Positions 42,040 to 52,205 of a DNA stretch of 64,000 nucleotides are shown here, in pieces. How positions within the stretch are numbered: the stretch's first letter is position 1; each line of letters opens with the position of its first letter. Origin of the DNA: Thraustochytrium sp. TN22 (taxonomy: Eukaryota > Sar > Bigyra > Thraustochytrida > Thraustochytriidae). A model generated the notes under the pieces. The model was not told the DNA's origin. It searched no databases and saw only the letters and a list, made by a program, of their open reading frames with translations. A program made the position numbers and the translations under genes. Location: the NCBI GenBank assembly GCA_013306675.1, contig JABLUY010000180.1:16138-80137 (forward strand), in the 5' to 3' direction.

Positions 42040-44340
42040 ATGGGCCCCGGGCTGGGCCTGAGCCTGCGGCTGCCGGTGGCGCAGCTGGAGCGGCCTGCGA
42101 ACGGCGAGAAGTTCGTGCTGCCGTCATGGGCGTGCGAACCGTCGGTGGGCGCCGCGCTGCACGTGACCAAGAACGGCGAGACGCTGACGACGCTGCGGCT
42201 GGACGGCCACATGTACGTGATGCTCGGCCGCTCGCCCAAGGTCTGCGCCAAAGGACACGGCTACGTCATCACGCACCAGACGCTCTCGCGCCAGCACGCT
42301 GTCATCGTGCACGGCGCCGAGGGCACGCTGTATATTATCGACCTCGACACGCCGTACGGTACCTGGGTCGGCAGGGAACGCCTCAAGCCCTACTGCCCCG
42401 TGCTGCTTGGCAATACCAACATCCTCACACTCGGCTGCTCCTCCCGCCGCTATGTCGTGCGCGTCTTTCCGCTTGGGGGCCGTCTGCACGCGGGCAGCAT
42501 CGCCTCGCCCTCGGCCGCCTCGCGCCTCGCACGCGTTTGCACGCCCGGCCGCGCCTCGCAGCAGGACCAGGACCAGGTCCCATCGCTGCCGCAGCCGCGC
42601 ATTGACGTGCTCGGCGCCACGCACATCAGCAGCCCGAAACCCAAACACAAAAAGGAGGCCGCCGCCGCGGACCACGACGGCGGCCCCGCGGAGGACCTCG
42701 CCTTTGACCACGGTCTCGAGGGTAGCGCAGGGGCGCGGCCCGCGGCCGGGTCCGGCGAGGGCGGCGAAGCCGCCGCCACCTCCGTTAGCAACAACGACGC
42801 CGATCTGGCCGGTCCGAATCTCTTCGACAAGGACCACGACGACGACGACGACGAGGACGACGACGAAGAGGAAGAGGAGGACGAGGACGCCAGCCCGGCC
42901 ACGCGCCTCGACACGCAGCGTTGCAACGAGAGCTTGCGTCAGGCGCGCCTGCACTCCGGCCTTAATGCCTGCGTCGCCTGCCCCTCGCCCAAGTCTATGC
43001 TCGGCCGCCGCCCCAGCGACTCGCCCGTGGACGCCTCTCCATCAGACATCGCCGCCTTTGTTGCTGCCACGGCCAGTCCGGTCGCGTCGCCTGCGCTCGT
43101 CGCGCAGCCCGACCACCCAGGCGGCGCCCGCCGCCGATCAAGTTCAGGCCTCACCACCAACGTCGAGACTCTGCCAAAGCTCCCGCCGTCCACCCTCTCT
43201 CTCGGGTTGTTCACCACTGGCAACCACGCCTACGCCGGCGCCGGCACCACGCAACGCTCGCTGTCGAGTTACAGCCCCGGCCCCGGCCCGGCCTCGCCCG
43301 GCGCCGGCTCGATTCTCGCCTCCTCGCCCATGCTGACCTGCTGCGCGCAGCTCTCGCAGAGCGTGCCAAATGTCTCCCACATGGAGGACCTCTCGCTTGA
43401 CCGCGCGTGCCAGGAGGGCAACCGCATCCGCCGTGAGACGCTTAACAAGGTCAAGCAACTGCGACAGCCTCACCACCAGCGCGCCTGCAGCACCTCGCTG
43501 GCCCACAACGCCCCGCCGCCCTTCCAGCGCAGCCGCGCCAACTCCACCTCAGCCACCATGAAGCGCCGCGCCGCCGAGCAGCTCCCCCCCGTCGCGCCGC
43601 AGCGCCGCCGTAGCGTACTGGCATCGTGCCGCCCGCGCCGTGTCAGCTTCTCCAACAATGGTCCCGAGGTTATCCACGCCGACTACCACGACGAGGTCTT
43701 GGCCGCTGCCGTCAACGTGTGCGAGCCCCCGGCCTCGCTCACGCTCACGCTGCCGTGCGGGCCCACCACGGCCGCCCCAGCTAAGGTCTCTTTGACCTCC
43801 TCCTCTTCCTGCTCTTCCTCCTCTTCCTCCTCCTCGTCGTCTTCCTCCTCCTCGGCTCCGGCCTCGGCCTCGGGTTCCGGCTCGGCTTCCACGTCCACCT
43901 CCACGTCCACATCCACATCCACGTCCACGTCCACGACCGTGTTCGCCCCGGCTTGCCCGGCACCGCCCTCGCCGCCGGTCGCTTGCGCGCCCGCGCCGAG
44001 TGCGGCATTTTTGCCGCGCAACACCTCGGTCGCCTCGTTGTCATCCCATTCGAGTGAGTCCTCTGCCGACGGCGGTGCCTCCGAGTCTCTCGATGATGCC
44101 GTGGACGGCACCGCCTCGCTGGCTCGCCGCGTCTCACCTCCTGCGCGTCTCTCGCTTTGCAAGGAGTTTCAGCCTCTCCTCGACCATGACAACGATTCCT
44201 CTCCCAGCGATGCCCGGCGCCGCAGCCTGGCTCAGACGCCGAGCGCCAAGCTTGGTGTCAACCCGGCCAGCTGGCCCACCTCCCCCGCTGCTCTTCGCGG
44301 TGACCGCCACTGGCAACAGGCCAAGCCTGCCGAGAGCTGA
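42040..44340 (+). CDS. PPP1R8: FHA-domain protein, NIPP1-like (PP1 regulatory subunit)
   Basis: A 766-residue protein from the first ATG at 42040 (MGPGLGLSLRLP); an in-phase GTG at 41980 is not used. Residues about 30-145 match the N-terminus of NIPP1: LPSWACEPSVGAALHV, MYVMLGRSPKV, the FHA core TLSRQHAVIVHG, then LYIIDLDTPYGTWVGRERLKP. A PP1-docking RVxF motif is present as RVSF (534-537) in PRRVSFSNNGPEVIHAD, which resembles the docking site of animal NIPP1 (RVTF followed by an acidic stretch). Unlike the roughly 350-residue animal protein, the rest is low complexity: an Asp/Glu run (about 267-285), Ser/Pro stretches and a long Ser/Thr tract (about 588-630). Predicted role: nuclear phosphothreonine-binding inhibitor or targeter of protein phosphatase 1, linked to splicing factors. 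Orthology is likely but rests on the N-terminal domain and docking motif. Confidence 0.82.
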   Translation: MGPGLGLSLRLPVAQLERPANGEKFVLPSWACEPSVGAALHVTKNGETLTTLRLDGHMYVMLGRSPKVCAKGHGYVITHQTLSRQHAVIVHGAEGTLYIIDLDTPYGTWVGRERLKPYCPVLLGNTNILTLGCSSRRYVVRVFPLGGRLHAGSIASPSAASRLARVCTPGRASQQDQDQVPSLPQPRIDVLGATHISSPKPKHKKEAAAADHDGGPAEDLAFDHGLEGSAGARPAAGSGEGGEAAATSVSNNDADLAGPNLFDKDHDDDDDEDDDEEEEEDEDASPATRLDTQRCNESLRQARLHSGLNACVACPSPKSMLGRRPSDSPVDASPSDIAAFVAATASPVASPALVAQPDHPGGARRRSSSGLTTNVETLPKLPPSTLSLGLFTTGNHAYAGAGTTQRSLSSYSPGPGPASPGAGSILASSPMLTCCAQLSQSVPNVSHMEDLSLDRACQEGNRIRRETLNKVKQLRQPHHQRACSTSLAHNAPPPFQRSRANSTSATMKRRAAEQLPPVAPQRRRSVLASCRPRRVSFSNNGPEVIHADYHDEVLAAAVNVCEPPASLTLTLPCGPTTAAPAKVSLTSSSSCSSSSSSSSSSSSSSAPASASGSGSASTSTSTSTSTSTSTSTTVFAPACPAPPSPPVACAPAPSAAFLPRNTSVASLSSHSSESSADGGASESLDDAVDGTASLARRVSPPARLSLCKEFQPLLDHDNDSSPSDARRRSLAQTPSAKLGVNPASWPTSPAALRGDRHWQQAKPAES

Positions 44341-44694
44341 CTCACGGCTTCTCGCATTCCTTTCGTTCCTTTTCCTCCCTCCTCCACTGCCCGCCTCCCA
44401 TGACGCTGCTGGCTGCTGCTCTCCGTTTCCACCTGTGTAGTTGTGTTCATTGCGCGGCCACTTCTGACTGACTCTACTACTACAACATGATTGATTTGTC
44501 TTTGCCAATTTGATGCAAGGGAGCAACTTCGTCTGGCCTGCCATACGGATCGACTCGTTGTCTTCTCCCTCGGCGTGGGTGCAGGAATTCAACGTGCGCA
44601 ATGATCTTTCGCATGGCATTTGCATCATCGTTGCGTGATGGTTGCGTATTCATCTGACCTTTTATAGCTAGCTTAGTAGAGAGCTGTCACTGAC
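44341..44694. other. Convergent intergenic region (FHA gene / beta-adaptin)
   Basis: 354 bases between two stops. No gene seen. It has pyrimidine-rich sequence after the FHA gene, and TATAGCTAGCTTAG (44664-44677) about 20 bases beyond the adaptin stop. Confidence 0.8.
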
Positions 44695-47472
44695 TCACGC
44701 CTGGACAAGGAGGCGCTGAAAGGCCTCGTGGGCAAAGGGAAGGACCTGCGCGACCTCAGAGCGGAGGTTGACCTTGCAGGCATCGTGGCCATCCTTAAAG
44801 GTGATTTCGGCCAGGACAGTGGCGCCAGTGGTGGTCTTGAGAGAGAAGAAGGCGACACGCTGGTCTGGGGCGGGGCTCCGCGTGGCAATGTGGAAGATGT
44901 TGCGCTCCGCGAGCATGGAGATGACGTAGTCGACGCTGGTGGACACGAGGCCACGCAGCGTGGTGGCCTGTCCCTTGGCATCGCCGAGCGCCTTCCAGGC
45001 GTCGATGAAGTCCTTCTTGCCGACCTCGCCTTGCTCGGTGAAGAGCACGTAAAAGGGGAGCGCGATCTTGAAGTACTTGATGGAGCCGATGGCAAAGTTC
45101 TTGAGTGCCACGTCAATGGTCAGGTTGGGCGCGACGCCCGGGTTGGCCATGTCGCGGCGCGTCTCGATGGGCGCGCTATACCTGGTCTTGGGGGCGCCCT
45201 GCATGAGGACGGTGCCGAGGTCGACGTTGACGCTGGCGGGCGCTAGCGCGAAGGTGTTCTTGTTGAACTGAATGGCGAACTTGGAGAAGGGCGTCGGGGA
45301 CCCCGCGTTGCTAAAGTCGAGGTCCAGGTAGATGGCGCCGTTGCGACGGGCGAAGTCCGCGTCCAGCTGCAGACCCTCGGCCTCGCCCGGGTGCAGGCGC
45401 GTCGGCAGCGGAGCGGCGCTCGCAGCCGGCGACGGCGAGTCGAAGCCGCCCAGGAGGTCGCCGCCGAAACTGCCATTGCCACTACCGCCGCCGCCGCCGC
45501 CCAGCGACATGTCGCCAAAGCCGAGGAGGTCGTCCTCAGCGGCCTGCGGCTTCTTGCTGCGCACGCCGGTCTCCTCATCGTCGTCACTGTCGTCGTCGTC
45601 GTCGTCGTCATCGTCGCTGCCGACCAAGACGTTGCCATCCTCGTCCTCGTCACCCGGCATGCCCGAGCCAAGCGGGATGCGGGCGCGCTTGACAAAGGCG
45701 GAGGGCGGTTTGTGGTAAATGGACGCGAGCGTGGCGATGTTCTCGACCAGGAGGTCGAGCAGCGCCGGCTCGAGCTGCGCGGAATCATCCACGATGACGG
45801 GCTTCTCGGCCAGCACAACACGCTTGGCCGCCTCCGGGTCCGTGGACAGCAAGCGCCAGTAAATGTAGCCGCGGTCGCGCAGGTCCGGGTTGTCGCTGTG
45901 CTCGGTGGCCATGGACAGCACAGACTCCATGATCTCCTTGGTGCCGTCGGGGCGCTTCAAAAAGAGCTTGACCGTGGCGGTGAGCAGCTGCAGCTGGACC
46001 TCGGACGTCTCGTCCTGGAAGGCGTCCATGAAGGTCTCAAGCAGCTCATCCGCGTTGTCGATGCGCTCCGCGTACTCGCCGACGATCCAGATCATGGCAG
46101 CCTTGGCCTCGGGCTCGTCGAGCGTCTCGAGGTTCTCGCAGAGCGTCGCGATGATGGACTCATAGCGGTTCGGGAAGCGGCGGAAGATGAAGCTGATAAC
46201 GATGATGGCCTCCTGCACGACGTAGTTGACCTTGGTCTTGATGAGCTCCAGCAGCACGTTGATGCAGCGCTCAGCAGACCGCTCCAGCTTGATGGCCACG
46301 CGGCCGATGGCGCGGACCGAGGACTTGACAAAGTCGATGTCGATCTCCGTCGCGTACTCCTTGAGCTCCTGCAGCACCTGCTCCGCATTGCGGTCCGTCG
46401 CCAGCTTGACCAAAATCTGCAGCTTCTCCATCTTGACGTAGATCGGGTCCGTGTAGCGGCAGAAGAAGACGCGGACGTCATTCGACAGAATCGACGGCCG
46501 CTTCTGCACAATCAGGTTGATGTTGCGCAGCGCCACGTACTGGATCTCCGGCTCCGCCGACAGCAGCGTCACCAGCGGCGGCGACATCTTGCGCGTCAGC
46601 GCCTTGACGGTCTCCTGCGACTCGATCAGGTCCAGGTACTTGACGATGATCTTCACCGCCGACATGACCACCGCCGAGTTGCTGTGCTGCAGACGCGGCG
46701 ACACGCGCTCCACAATCGACTCCGCCTCGCGCGCGCTCGACGGCTGGTACGTCGCCAGCGCGTCCAGGATGAAGACCTGCGACCACTCGCTGCACTCTGT
46801 CAGCGCCGCCAGCAGCTTGGTCAGCACCGACCCGCTCACCGAGAACACCTTGGACCCGTCCACGCTGAAACTCGCAATCTCGCTGAGCGCCGCCACCGCG
46901 TTCGCCACCACCGTCGGGTTCGCGTCGCTAATCAGGTCGTGTAGCAGCTCCAGAAACCCCTGCTCCTCCGCCAGCTCCGGGTTGATGTCGTACAGCTTCG
47001 CCACGCAGATGGCCGCCGTCTTGCGCACGTACGGGTCGTCGTCCGACAGCGAGCGCCGCAGCGGGTCGCACAGGTACTCGGTGATCTTGTCCACGCGGAT
47101 GCACCCCATCGTGCGGATCGCCAGCGCCCGGATCAGCGGGTTCGGGTCGTTCGCGTCGCGCCGGAAGCAGTTCACCGCCAAAATCGCCACGTCCGGCGCC
47201 GACTTGGCGTAGTTGATCAGGTACAGGTACACCAGCTTCTTCAGCTCCACGTTCGCCGTCTGCATGCAGTTCAGCATGTCCGGGAACAGCGCCGACACGT
47301 CCTTGCCCACCGTCATCGCCGCGATCACCTTCTTCACCGCCTCCTTGCGCCGCTCCGCCTTTTGGTCGTTCAGCTCCTCCTTGAGCTCGTGCATCTCGCC
47401 CTTCTTCGTCGTCGAGAAGTACTTGGAGTCCCCGCCGCCTTTGCGGAGACCCGCCAGGTTCATCATCATCAT
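44695..47472 (-). CDS. AP1B1: AP-1/AP-2 complex beta-adaptin
   Basis: A 925-residue large subunit of a clathrin adaptor complex, normal length for beta1/beta2-adaptin. It starts with four consecutive ATGs (47472-47461), then the beta-adaptin N-terminus [20 protein letters not shown]. The trunk is HEAT-like: [61 protein letters not shown]. An acidic/Gly-rich hinge (about 625-700) has an Asp run and [16 protein letters not shown] clathrin-box-like motifs, followed by the ear domain (about 715-925; [26 protein letters not shown]). Like many protists the organism may use one beta chain for both AP-1 and AP-2; the sequence does not decide. It acts in vesicle budding at trans-Golgi or plasma membrane. 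Confidence 0.96.
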   Translation of the reverse strand: MMMMNLAGLRKGGGDSKYFSTTKKGEMHELKEELNDQKAERRKEAVKKVIAAMTVGKDVSALFPDMLNCMQTANVELKKLVYLYLINYAKSAPDVAILAVNCFRRDANDPNPLIRALAIRTMGCIRVDKITEYLCDPLRRSLSDDDPYVRKTAAICVAKLYDINPELAEEQGFLELLHDLISDANPTVVANAVAALSEIASFSVDGSKVFSVSGSVLTKLLAALTECSEWSQVFILDALATYQPSSAREAESIVERVSPRLQHSNSAVVMSAVKIIVKYLDLIESQETVKALTRKMSPPLVTLLSAEPEIQYVALRNINLIVQKRPSILSNDVRVFFCRYTDPIYVKMEKLQILVKLATDRNAEQVLQELKEYATEIDIDFVKSSVRAIGRVAIKLERSAERCINVLLELIKTKVNYVVQEAIIVISFIFRRFPNRYESIIATLCENLETLDEPEAKAAMIWIVGEYAERIDNADELLETFMDAFQDETSEVQLQLLTATVKLFLKRPDGTKEIMESVLSMATEHSDNPDLRDRGYIYWRLLSTDPEAAKRVVLAEKPVIVDDSAQLEPALLDLLVENIATLASIYHKPPSAFVKRARIPLGSGMPGDEDEDGNVLVGSDDDDDDDDDSDDDEETGVRSKKPQAAEDDLLGFGDMSLGGGGGGSGNGSFGGDLLGGFDSPSPAASAAPLPTRLHPGEAEGLQLDADFARRNGAIYLDLDFSNAGSPTPFSKFAIQFNKNTFALAPASVNVDLGTVLMQGAPKTRYSAPIETRRDMANPGVAPNLTIDVALKNFAIGSIKYFKIALPFYVLFTEQGEVGKKDFIDAWKALGDAKGQATTLRGLVSTSVDYVISMLAERNIFHIATRSPAPDQRVAFFSLKTTTGATVLAEITFKDGHDACKVNLRSEVAQVLPFAHEAFQRLLVQA

Positions 47473-49425
47473 CGTGCCGCCGCCGCGCCTGCTCCGCGCC
47501 GCGCGCGCGCCCTCTCCACCGCGCCCGCCCGCCCGCCTCGCGCAACGCGAGCGAGCCGGCTGACCTGGCCGCGCGGCCCGCCCCAGCCGCCGCCCTCGCC
47601 GCCGCGCCGCGCGCGCCGACCCGCGACCCGCCGCCGCGACCGGCTGCGCTCCCGCACGCGCTGCCGCTCCCGCCGCCGCACGCGCGCCGCCGCACCGCGC
47701 CGCCGCTGCGTCGGGCTCTGCCGCTCCCTCGCGCGCTCGATCTTCTTCGCCTCCTTCATCATCATCGACCCGCTGCCTGCCCGCCGCCCGCGGTTGGGCC
47801 GCTTTTCCGGGCCATTCTTATTCTTGCCAGTGCAACTTGAACGTGGTTCAACTTCAACTTGACGTCCAGGTGGGCTCGGAGACTGCAAGACTTGATCAAG
47901 GCCTGGCTGGAGCAAGGCTCTGCCAGTGGGCCGGCGCGAGAAGAGGGCCGAGCGCGCACGCGAGCAACGCATGTGCCAGCCAAGGCAAGAACGGAGGCAA
48001 ACACAAGACGATGGGGGATTGATTACGGCAGCGACGTTGCGTCGCAACATGGTTACCGGACGGCAGCTAAGTTACGTGGTGGGTGCCCTGGCACCACACA
48101 GAGCTTGCATTCGAACGTGGCAACACACGGGCATGATAGGCTGGCTTCGAGACACCAGAGCGAGCTTAAAGTTGCGCCAAGCACCACAGGATGAGAGTCA
48201 TGACCTCCGCATCGCGCTGCTCTCAGTCGTCGTGCGCTTCGAGCTCGCTCTGCTTGGCATCACCCAAGTCGCTGACTTTGCAACGATCGTCAGCGCGCAC
48301 ATGGCACGCTTGCTCGCAGCAATGCCTCAATGTCAGCGAAAGACATGAGCCTGAGTGGCACACTCCCACTTGCTCCCACTTACACTTCGAACGAGAATGA
48401 ACCGCGCGTTTACAAACTTTACATACACGCCGCTAACTTACACGCCGGCTCAGCCCACCTCCGGCGAGCGCGGGCCCGGCGGCTCGCAACTCGTCGACGC
48501 TGCCAGTGAGTCAAGGCCAAGAGCCTCACAGCGGCACAGCTAATCGACCCACTCGGCTCCGCGGCGGTCTTCCGCGCAGACACCCTTCGTGCCCCCCGCG
48601 GCAGATTCGCCGAGCGCCGAAACTACCTGTCAGCGCCGCGCAACGGATCGGCGGCGGGTGCACAGTGCGCCAGCGCTCGGAGGGGTCCGGAGCGGCTGCC
48701 GCAGAGGCGGAGAAACCCGGAGGCGTGCAGAAAAGTCCCGCCGGCGCACGGGGCCGCCGTCAAGAGCAGAGCGAGCGCGGGTTCGACGCGCCAGCCTGCC
48801 CTGCCTTGCACTGCCGAGCGCCATTCCATTCCACCTCGCGGCGGCCGCGCTGCATTGGTCGCCTCGCCTGTGGGTGGCCTCTGCCACTGGGTAGCAGCAG
48901 AGCCGCTAGCAGAGCAGAGCCTGAGCACGGCGAGCAGGCCGACATCGACGACCGGAAGCACAGGTGGAGGCAGAACCCGCGCGCGGCGCCACGGCGCGCA
49001 GCCGGAGACCCCGAGAGCGGCGCGAGAAGCAGACCAGAAGCGCAAGCAGGACTGCAGGCAAGCGGCGGCCGGCGGCCAGCGAGAAGCAGCAGTTTTCGGC
49101 GCCAGGCTTGCACGAGTCCCGAGCCCGTGCCGAGCCGGTGCATAGCGTTAGCGTGCAGTCAGCGCGTCGGCAACGGGACCCCGTCGTCCGCCCGCCCGCT
49201 TGCCAGCTTGCGAGCAGACCGAAGAGCGAAGCTTGTTGCGGTGCAGGCAGCAGCAAAACACCAAGCGCCTCGCGGACGAAGCAGAGCACGCGTGCGGCCA
49301 GCCAACAGCAGCACGAGCAGCACGAGCAGCTCGAGCAGCACGGGCAGTACGAGCCGCGCCCGGACAGACGAGAGAAGAGAGAAGGCGCCGCCAGGAGGGA
49401 GGAGAGCGGCAGCAGCCAGGAGAGA
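47473..49425. other. 1.95 kb intergenic region upstream of beta-adaptin
   Basis: No gene is supported with confidence. Bases 47473-47760 are a GC-rich adaptin leader. Further open frames (48506-49495 and others) are Arg/Ser/Ala-rich, start from non-ATG codons or lack homology. CAGCACGAG units occur near 49307-49350. Confidence 0.6.
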
Positions 49426-49695
49426 ATGCTTCGGGTCACCGTCGCGCCGACCACGCTCCGCGGCCGCGCGCTACGCACCGCGGCAAGCGCCGTGACCACG
49501 AGCTCGCCGAGGCGCCTTGCCAAGACGCACGAGGAGCAGCGCGACAAGGGCAGCTCCACGCCGAGGTCGTACCTGCGGACGCAGGCAAAGCCCCGTGACG
49601 TCCCGCTCGACCGCCGCGGAGAGTTTATGTTCTCCGCGGTTCCGGACGTCGCCGTCGAGTACGTCTCAGCGGACGACGACCTCATGCACCTGTAA
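49426..49695 (+). CDS. Small hypothetical protein with mitochondrial-like presequence
   Basis: An 89-residue frame opening at the only ATG in its phase (49426; upstream open sequence has none). The N-terminus MLRVTVAPTTLRGRALRTAA is Arg/Ser/Thr-rich, has no acidic residue for the first 30 or so positions and could form an amphipathic helix, typical of a mitochondrial targeting peptide. The remainder (SYLRTQAKPRDVPLDRRGEF to DDDLMHL) has strong C/G third positions like the real genes here. I do not recognise a family; a small respiratory-chain or mitoribosome accessory subunit is one guess. It lies 384 bases before the cystatin-like gene on the same strand. A spurious frame is possible. Confidence 0.45.
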   Translation: MLRVTVAPTTLRGRALRTAASAVTTSSPRRLAKTHEEQRDKGSSTPRSYLRTQAKPRDVPLDRRGEFMFSAVPDVAVEYVSADDDLMHL

Positions 49696-50078
49696 TCGAC
49701 CAGCCGCCGCCGACTTGGTCGGCGCATGACAACCTGTAAAGAAGAAGTTACCAGCCGGCGTCGTCGTCACCGGGATAGGAGGAGGAGTTAGCGAGGCCGC
49801 TGCCGCCTGCTCGCACTAGCTAGGCCTTTTAAAAAGCCCAGCAGCTCCATGGACTTGTACACAATGAAGCGCAGCCTGTAAAGCAATCAAACAATCGACG
49901 AAGCAAGAAATCTTTTTTCCATTCGACACAAGTGCGTGGCGCATCATGTTTCTTCGCGCGGCAGGGCACGTGGCGGCACGTCCCTCCTTGCGCGCGAATG
50001 AGCCATGGCGTCCCACCCAACGGCCGACACCTATAGCACCGCCAGTCCAGAACCACGGCGCCTGCCCCGGGCTGCACG
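49696..50078. other. Intergenic region
   Basis: 383 bases, no gene seen. It contains ACTAGCTAGGCC (49815-49826) and A/T-richer sequence around 49860-49920 that could hold the 3' end of the small upstream gene and the promoter of the next. Confidence 0.65.
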
Positions 50079-50891
50079 ATGGAGCGGCGCGGGCCGGGCC
50101 GGCCGCGTGCGTCGCGCCGCCGCACGCCTTCGCTCGCAGCGGCGGCGCGCGCGGCGGTGGCCTTCGCGGCCGCGGCGACCATGACGATGGCCATGGCCTC
50201 TGCCAGCGCCGCAGCCTCGGCGGCGCTCGAGGGGCTGCCGCTGGACGTACGCGGGCCAGAGGTGGCGGCAGCGGTACGCGTTGCACTCGAGGAGCTGCGC
50301 AAGGCGTCGGACTCGGGCGTGTACGAGACGCTGCAGCTGGACGCCGTGCGCAGCGCGCAGGTCCACGAGGGCCGCTTCCACCGCGTCGTGGAGATGCAGG
50401 TGGCGCTGCGCAGCCCGCACCTGGGCGAAAACCCGTTCGAGACCGAGCTCGTCGTGCTCAAGGACCCTGCCTTGGACGGCGTGGTGCGCAGCGTCGCGGT
50501 GGACCGTCTGCCAGACTTCCCGGCCCAGGTTGTGGAGGCCTTTCGCAGGCAACGCATCACACGCAGCGATCAGCGCCGCGAGGAGGCCCTTGCAGCGATG
50601 GAACGTGAGTATCTCGCCTCGCAGGCACTTGCGGCGGACTTGGCCGGTGCCGCCGCCGGCGACGACGAGGACGACCGTCGCAGCGCCGTCCTAGCGGCGC
50701 TTCCCACGCGCGCACTGCTCGACATGAAGGAGCTACCCGAAACCGCTAGCGACGTGCAAGAAGCCATCAACCTTATCGTACGCAAGCGCCTCGACCGCCT
50801 TGACGAACTCGAGGCCGGCCGCTACGACCCGCAGCAGCGCAACGCCGACAAGACCGCCACTGCACGGCACGGTGAGTTTGTTCTCTCATAA
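50079..50891 (+). CDS. Secreted or membrane-anchored protein with cystatin-like fold
   Basis: A 270-residue protein from the ATG at 50079. A basic N-terminus (MERRGPGRPRASRRR) precedes an Ala-rich hydrophobic stretch (about 18-48), so either a signal peptide or a signal anchor. Residues about 56-145 have a cystatin-like layout: GPEVAAAVRVALEELRKAS helix, YETLQLDAVRSAQVHEGRFHRVVEMQVAL strands (compare cystatin Q-x-V-x-G; here QVHEG, a degenerate form), and a later LVVLKDP strand. A charged helical C-terminus (about 160-255) is not typical of cystatins. Protease inhibition is therefore uncertain; fold membership is inferred by eye only. It is convergent with the thioredoxin-like gene, 68 bases apart. 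Confidence 0.6.
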   Translation: MERRGPGRPRASRRRTPSLAAAARAAVAFAAAATMTMAMASASAAASAALEGLPLDVRGPEVAAAVRVALEELRKASDSGVYETLQLDAVRSAQVHEGRFHRVVEMQVALRSPHLGENPFETELVVLKDPALDGVVRSVAVDRLPDFPAQVVEAFRRQRITRSDQRREEALAAMEREYLASQALAADLAGAAAGDDEDDRRSAVLAALPTRALLDMKELPETASDVQEAINLIVRKRLDRLDELEAGRYDPQQRNADKTATARHGEFVLS

Positions 50892-50959
50892 CAAGAGAAG
50901 AAATTTCGATTCGGATATTCAGGAGCGAGCCCAATGGAAGCAGTGATCATTTGCGTTGG

Positions 50960-51367
50960 TCAATCATCGAAGATCGCCTGGAGGTCCACGCCGTCCTCCG
51001 AGGCTTTGACGACCGTACCAGCCGCGTCGATGACAATGTGGAACGGGTAGACGCCGGGCCGCGCACCGTACTTGGTCGGCAGAGCGCCCGTATAGCTCTT
51101 GCACGAGGTGATGTCCTGGTCCGCCAGGAATCCCTGCGCCTTGGCCGCGTCGTCCTCCACGTTGAGCAGGAGCACGCGCACGTGCGGGTGCGAGATGGCG
51201 AACTCCTCCACCTCCTGCAGTGCCGGCCAGCACTCGGTCGCCTCGCTCGCATACACCACGAGCACCACGGGGGCGCCCTGGCCTGCGATCCGGCTCAGCC
51301 TGGCACGCGCGCCCAGCGTGCAGTCTTGCAGGCTGTGGTCCGTGAACCTCTTGCCCTCCATCGACAT
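50960..51367 (-). CDS. Thioredoxin-fold protein lacking a CxxC active site
   Basis: A 135-residue protein starting at the ATG at 51367 (MSMEGKRFTDHSLQD); the open frame further 5' reads low-complexity sequence and is treated as leader. The fold resembles thioredoxin/TlpA proteins: VVLVVYASEATECWPALQEVEEFA, VRVLLLNVEDD, and a cis-Pro-type PGVYPFHIVIDAAGTVV segment. Where thioredoxins have W-C-x-x-C this protein has ATECWPAL, a single Cys, so a disulfide-exchange role is doubtful and a scaffold or peroxiredoxin-like role is possible. Divergent with the PqiA-like membrane gene across 838 bases. Confidence 0.65.
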   Translation of the reverse strand: MSMEGKRFTDHSLQDCTLGARARLSRIAGQGAPVVLVVYASEATECWPALQEVEEFAISHPHVRVLLLNVEDDAAKAQGFLADQDITSCKSYTGALPTKYGARPGVYPFHIVIDAAGTVVKASEDGVDLQAIFDD

Positions 51368-52121
51368 GTTGCCGGAAAGGGGTGTGGCTCGCGACGGCGA
51401 CCCGCTGCGCGGCGACCGATCGATCGCGCGAGGGGCCTCGCTGCCTCCCTCCCCCCTGCCTTTCCCGCCCCCCGCTTCGCGCGCTCCGTGCCGCAGGCGC
51501 AGGTGATTCGCCTTTGGGTGCAACTCGCTCTCCACGAAGTTCACGCGCTGGCCGCTTGAGAGCCTGCGCTCGGGCCAGACACAGGCATTCGCCTCAAGAA
51601 TCGAATTGTATTGGTCCGGGTCCGGTGGCAACACATCTTTTGCCGGGCGCGTGTCATGCTGCTGGTGGTAACCCTGTACGAGATCTTCGACGTTGGCAGG
51701 AAAAGGCGCGTGACTGGCGGTGGTGCTTGGTATCGTCAATACGTGCATGCGTGCTTGCGCCCGAGCGTCCTTGCGGCAAGATCGACAATGCTCGACCGAC
51801 CGTGCCACTCGGCGCCCAGGGAGCGAGGTCATGTGATGCTTCTTTGCAGAGGTGGGTACCAAAGGCGCGACGTACAGCTAGCGAGAGCTCTAGCTACAGC
51901 GATTCGCATGATCGATCGATCGATCGATCGAGCCCGGCCTGGTGTCCCGTCCCAGTCCTCGAGCGTCCTCGTCGGAGCCGCCGTCCTCCGCCTGACTCTC
52001 ACAACGCTCGACTGTCCACTCTCATCACGCCTCGTCAGGCAGGACACACAGACCCCGAACTGCGCGGCGCGGCGCGGCGACGCGCGGCGCGGCGCGGCGC
52101 GGCGACGCGAGCGGCAGCTGC

Positions 52122-52154
<33 letters not shown>

Positions 52155-52205
52155 AGTAGCAGCCGTCGCCTAGCAGAGGGCCCGGCGCGGAGGCCGCAAG
52201 GCGCC
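51368..52205. other. Divergent intergenic region with GATC and GGC repeats
   Basis: No gene with confidence. A frame continuous with the thioredoxin-like gene extends to 51862 but is mostly Gly/Arg low complexity. It contains a GATC tetramer array (51910-51931), CGGCG-type GC-rich repeats and a (GGC)n run (52125-52155) in the leader of the PqiA-like gene. Confidence 0.6.
51910..51931. repeat. (GATC)n self-complementary array
   Basis: Five and a half tandem GATC units; the array is perfectly palindromic. Confidence 0.9.

Noticed and set aside
48506-49495. 329-codon frame upstream of the small mitochondrial-like gene
   Set aside because: Arg/Ser/Ala low complexity. It overlaps the better-supported small gene in another phase and has no recognisable domain.
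51370-51862. Long N-terminal extension of the thioredoxin-like protein
   Set aside because: Mostly Gly/Arg low complexity from repeat-rich DNA. An undetected spliced exon inside it cannot be ruled out, so only the compact form is annotated.
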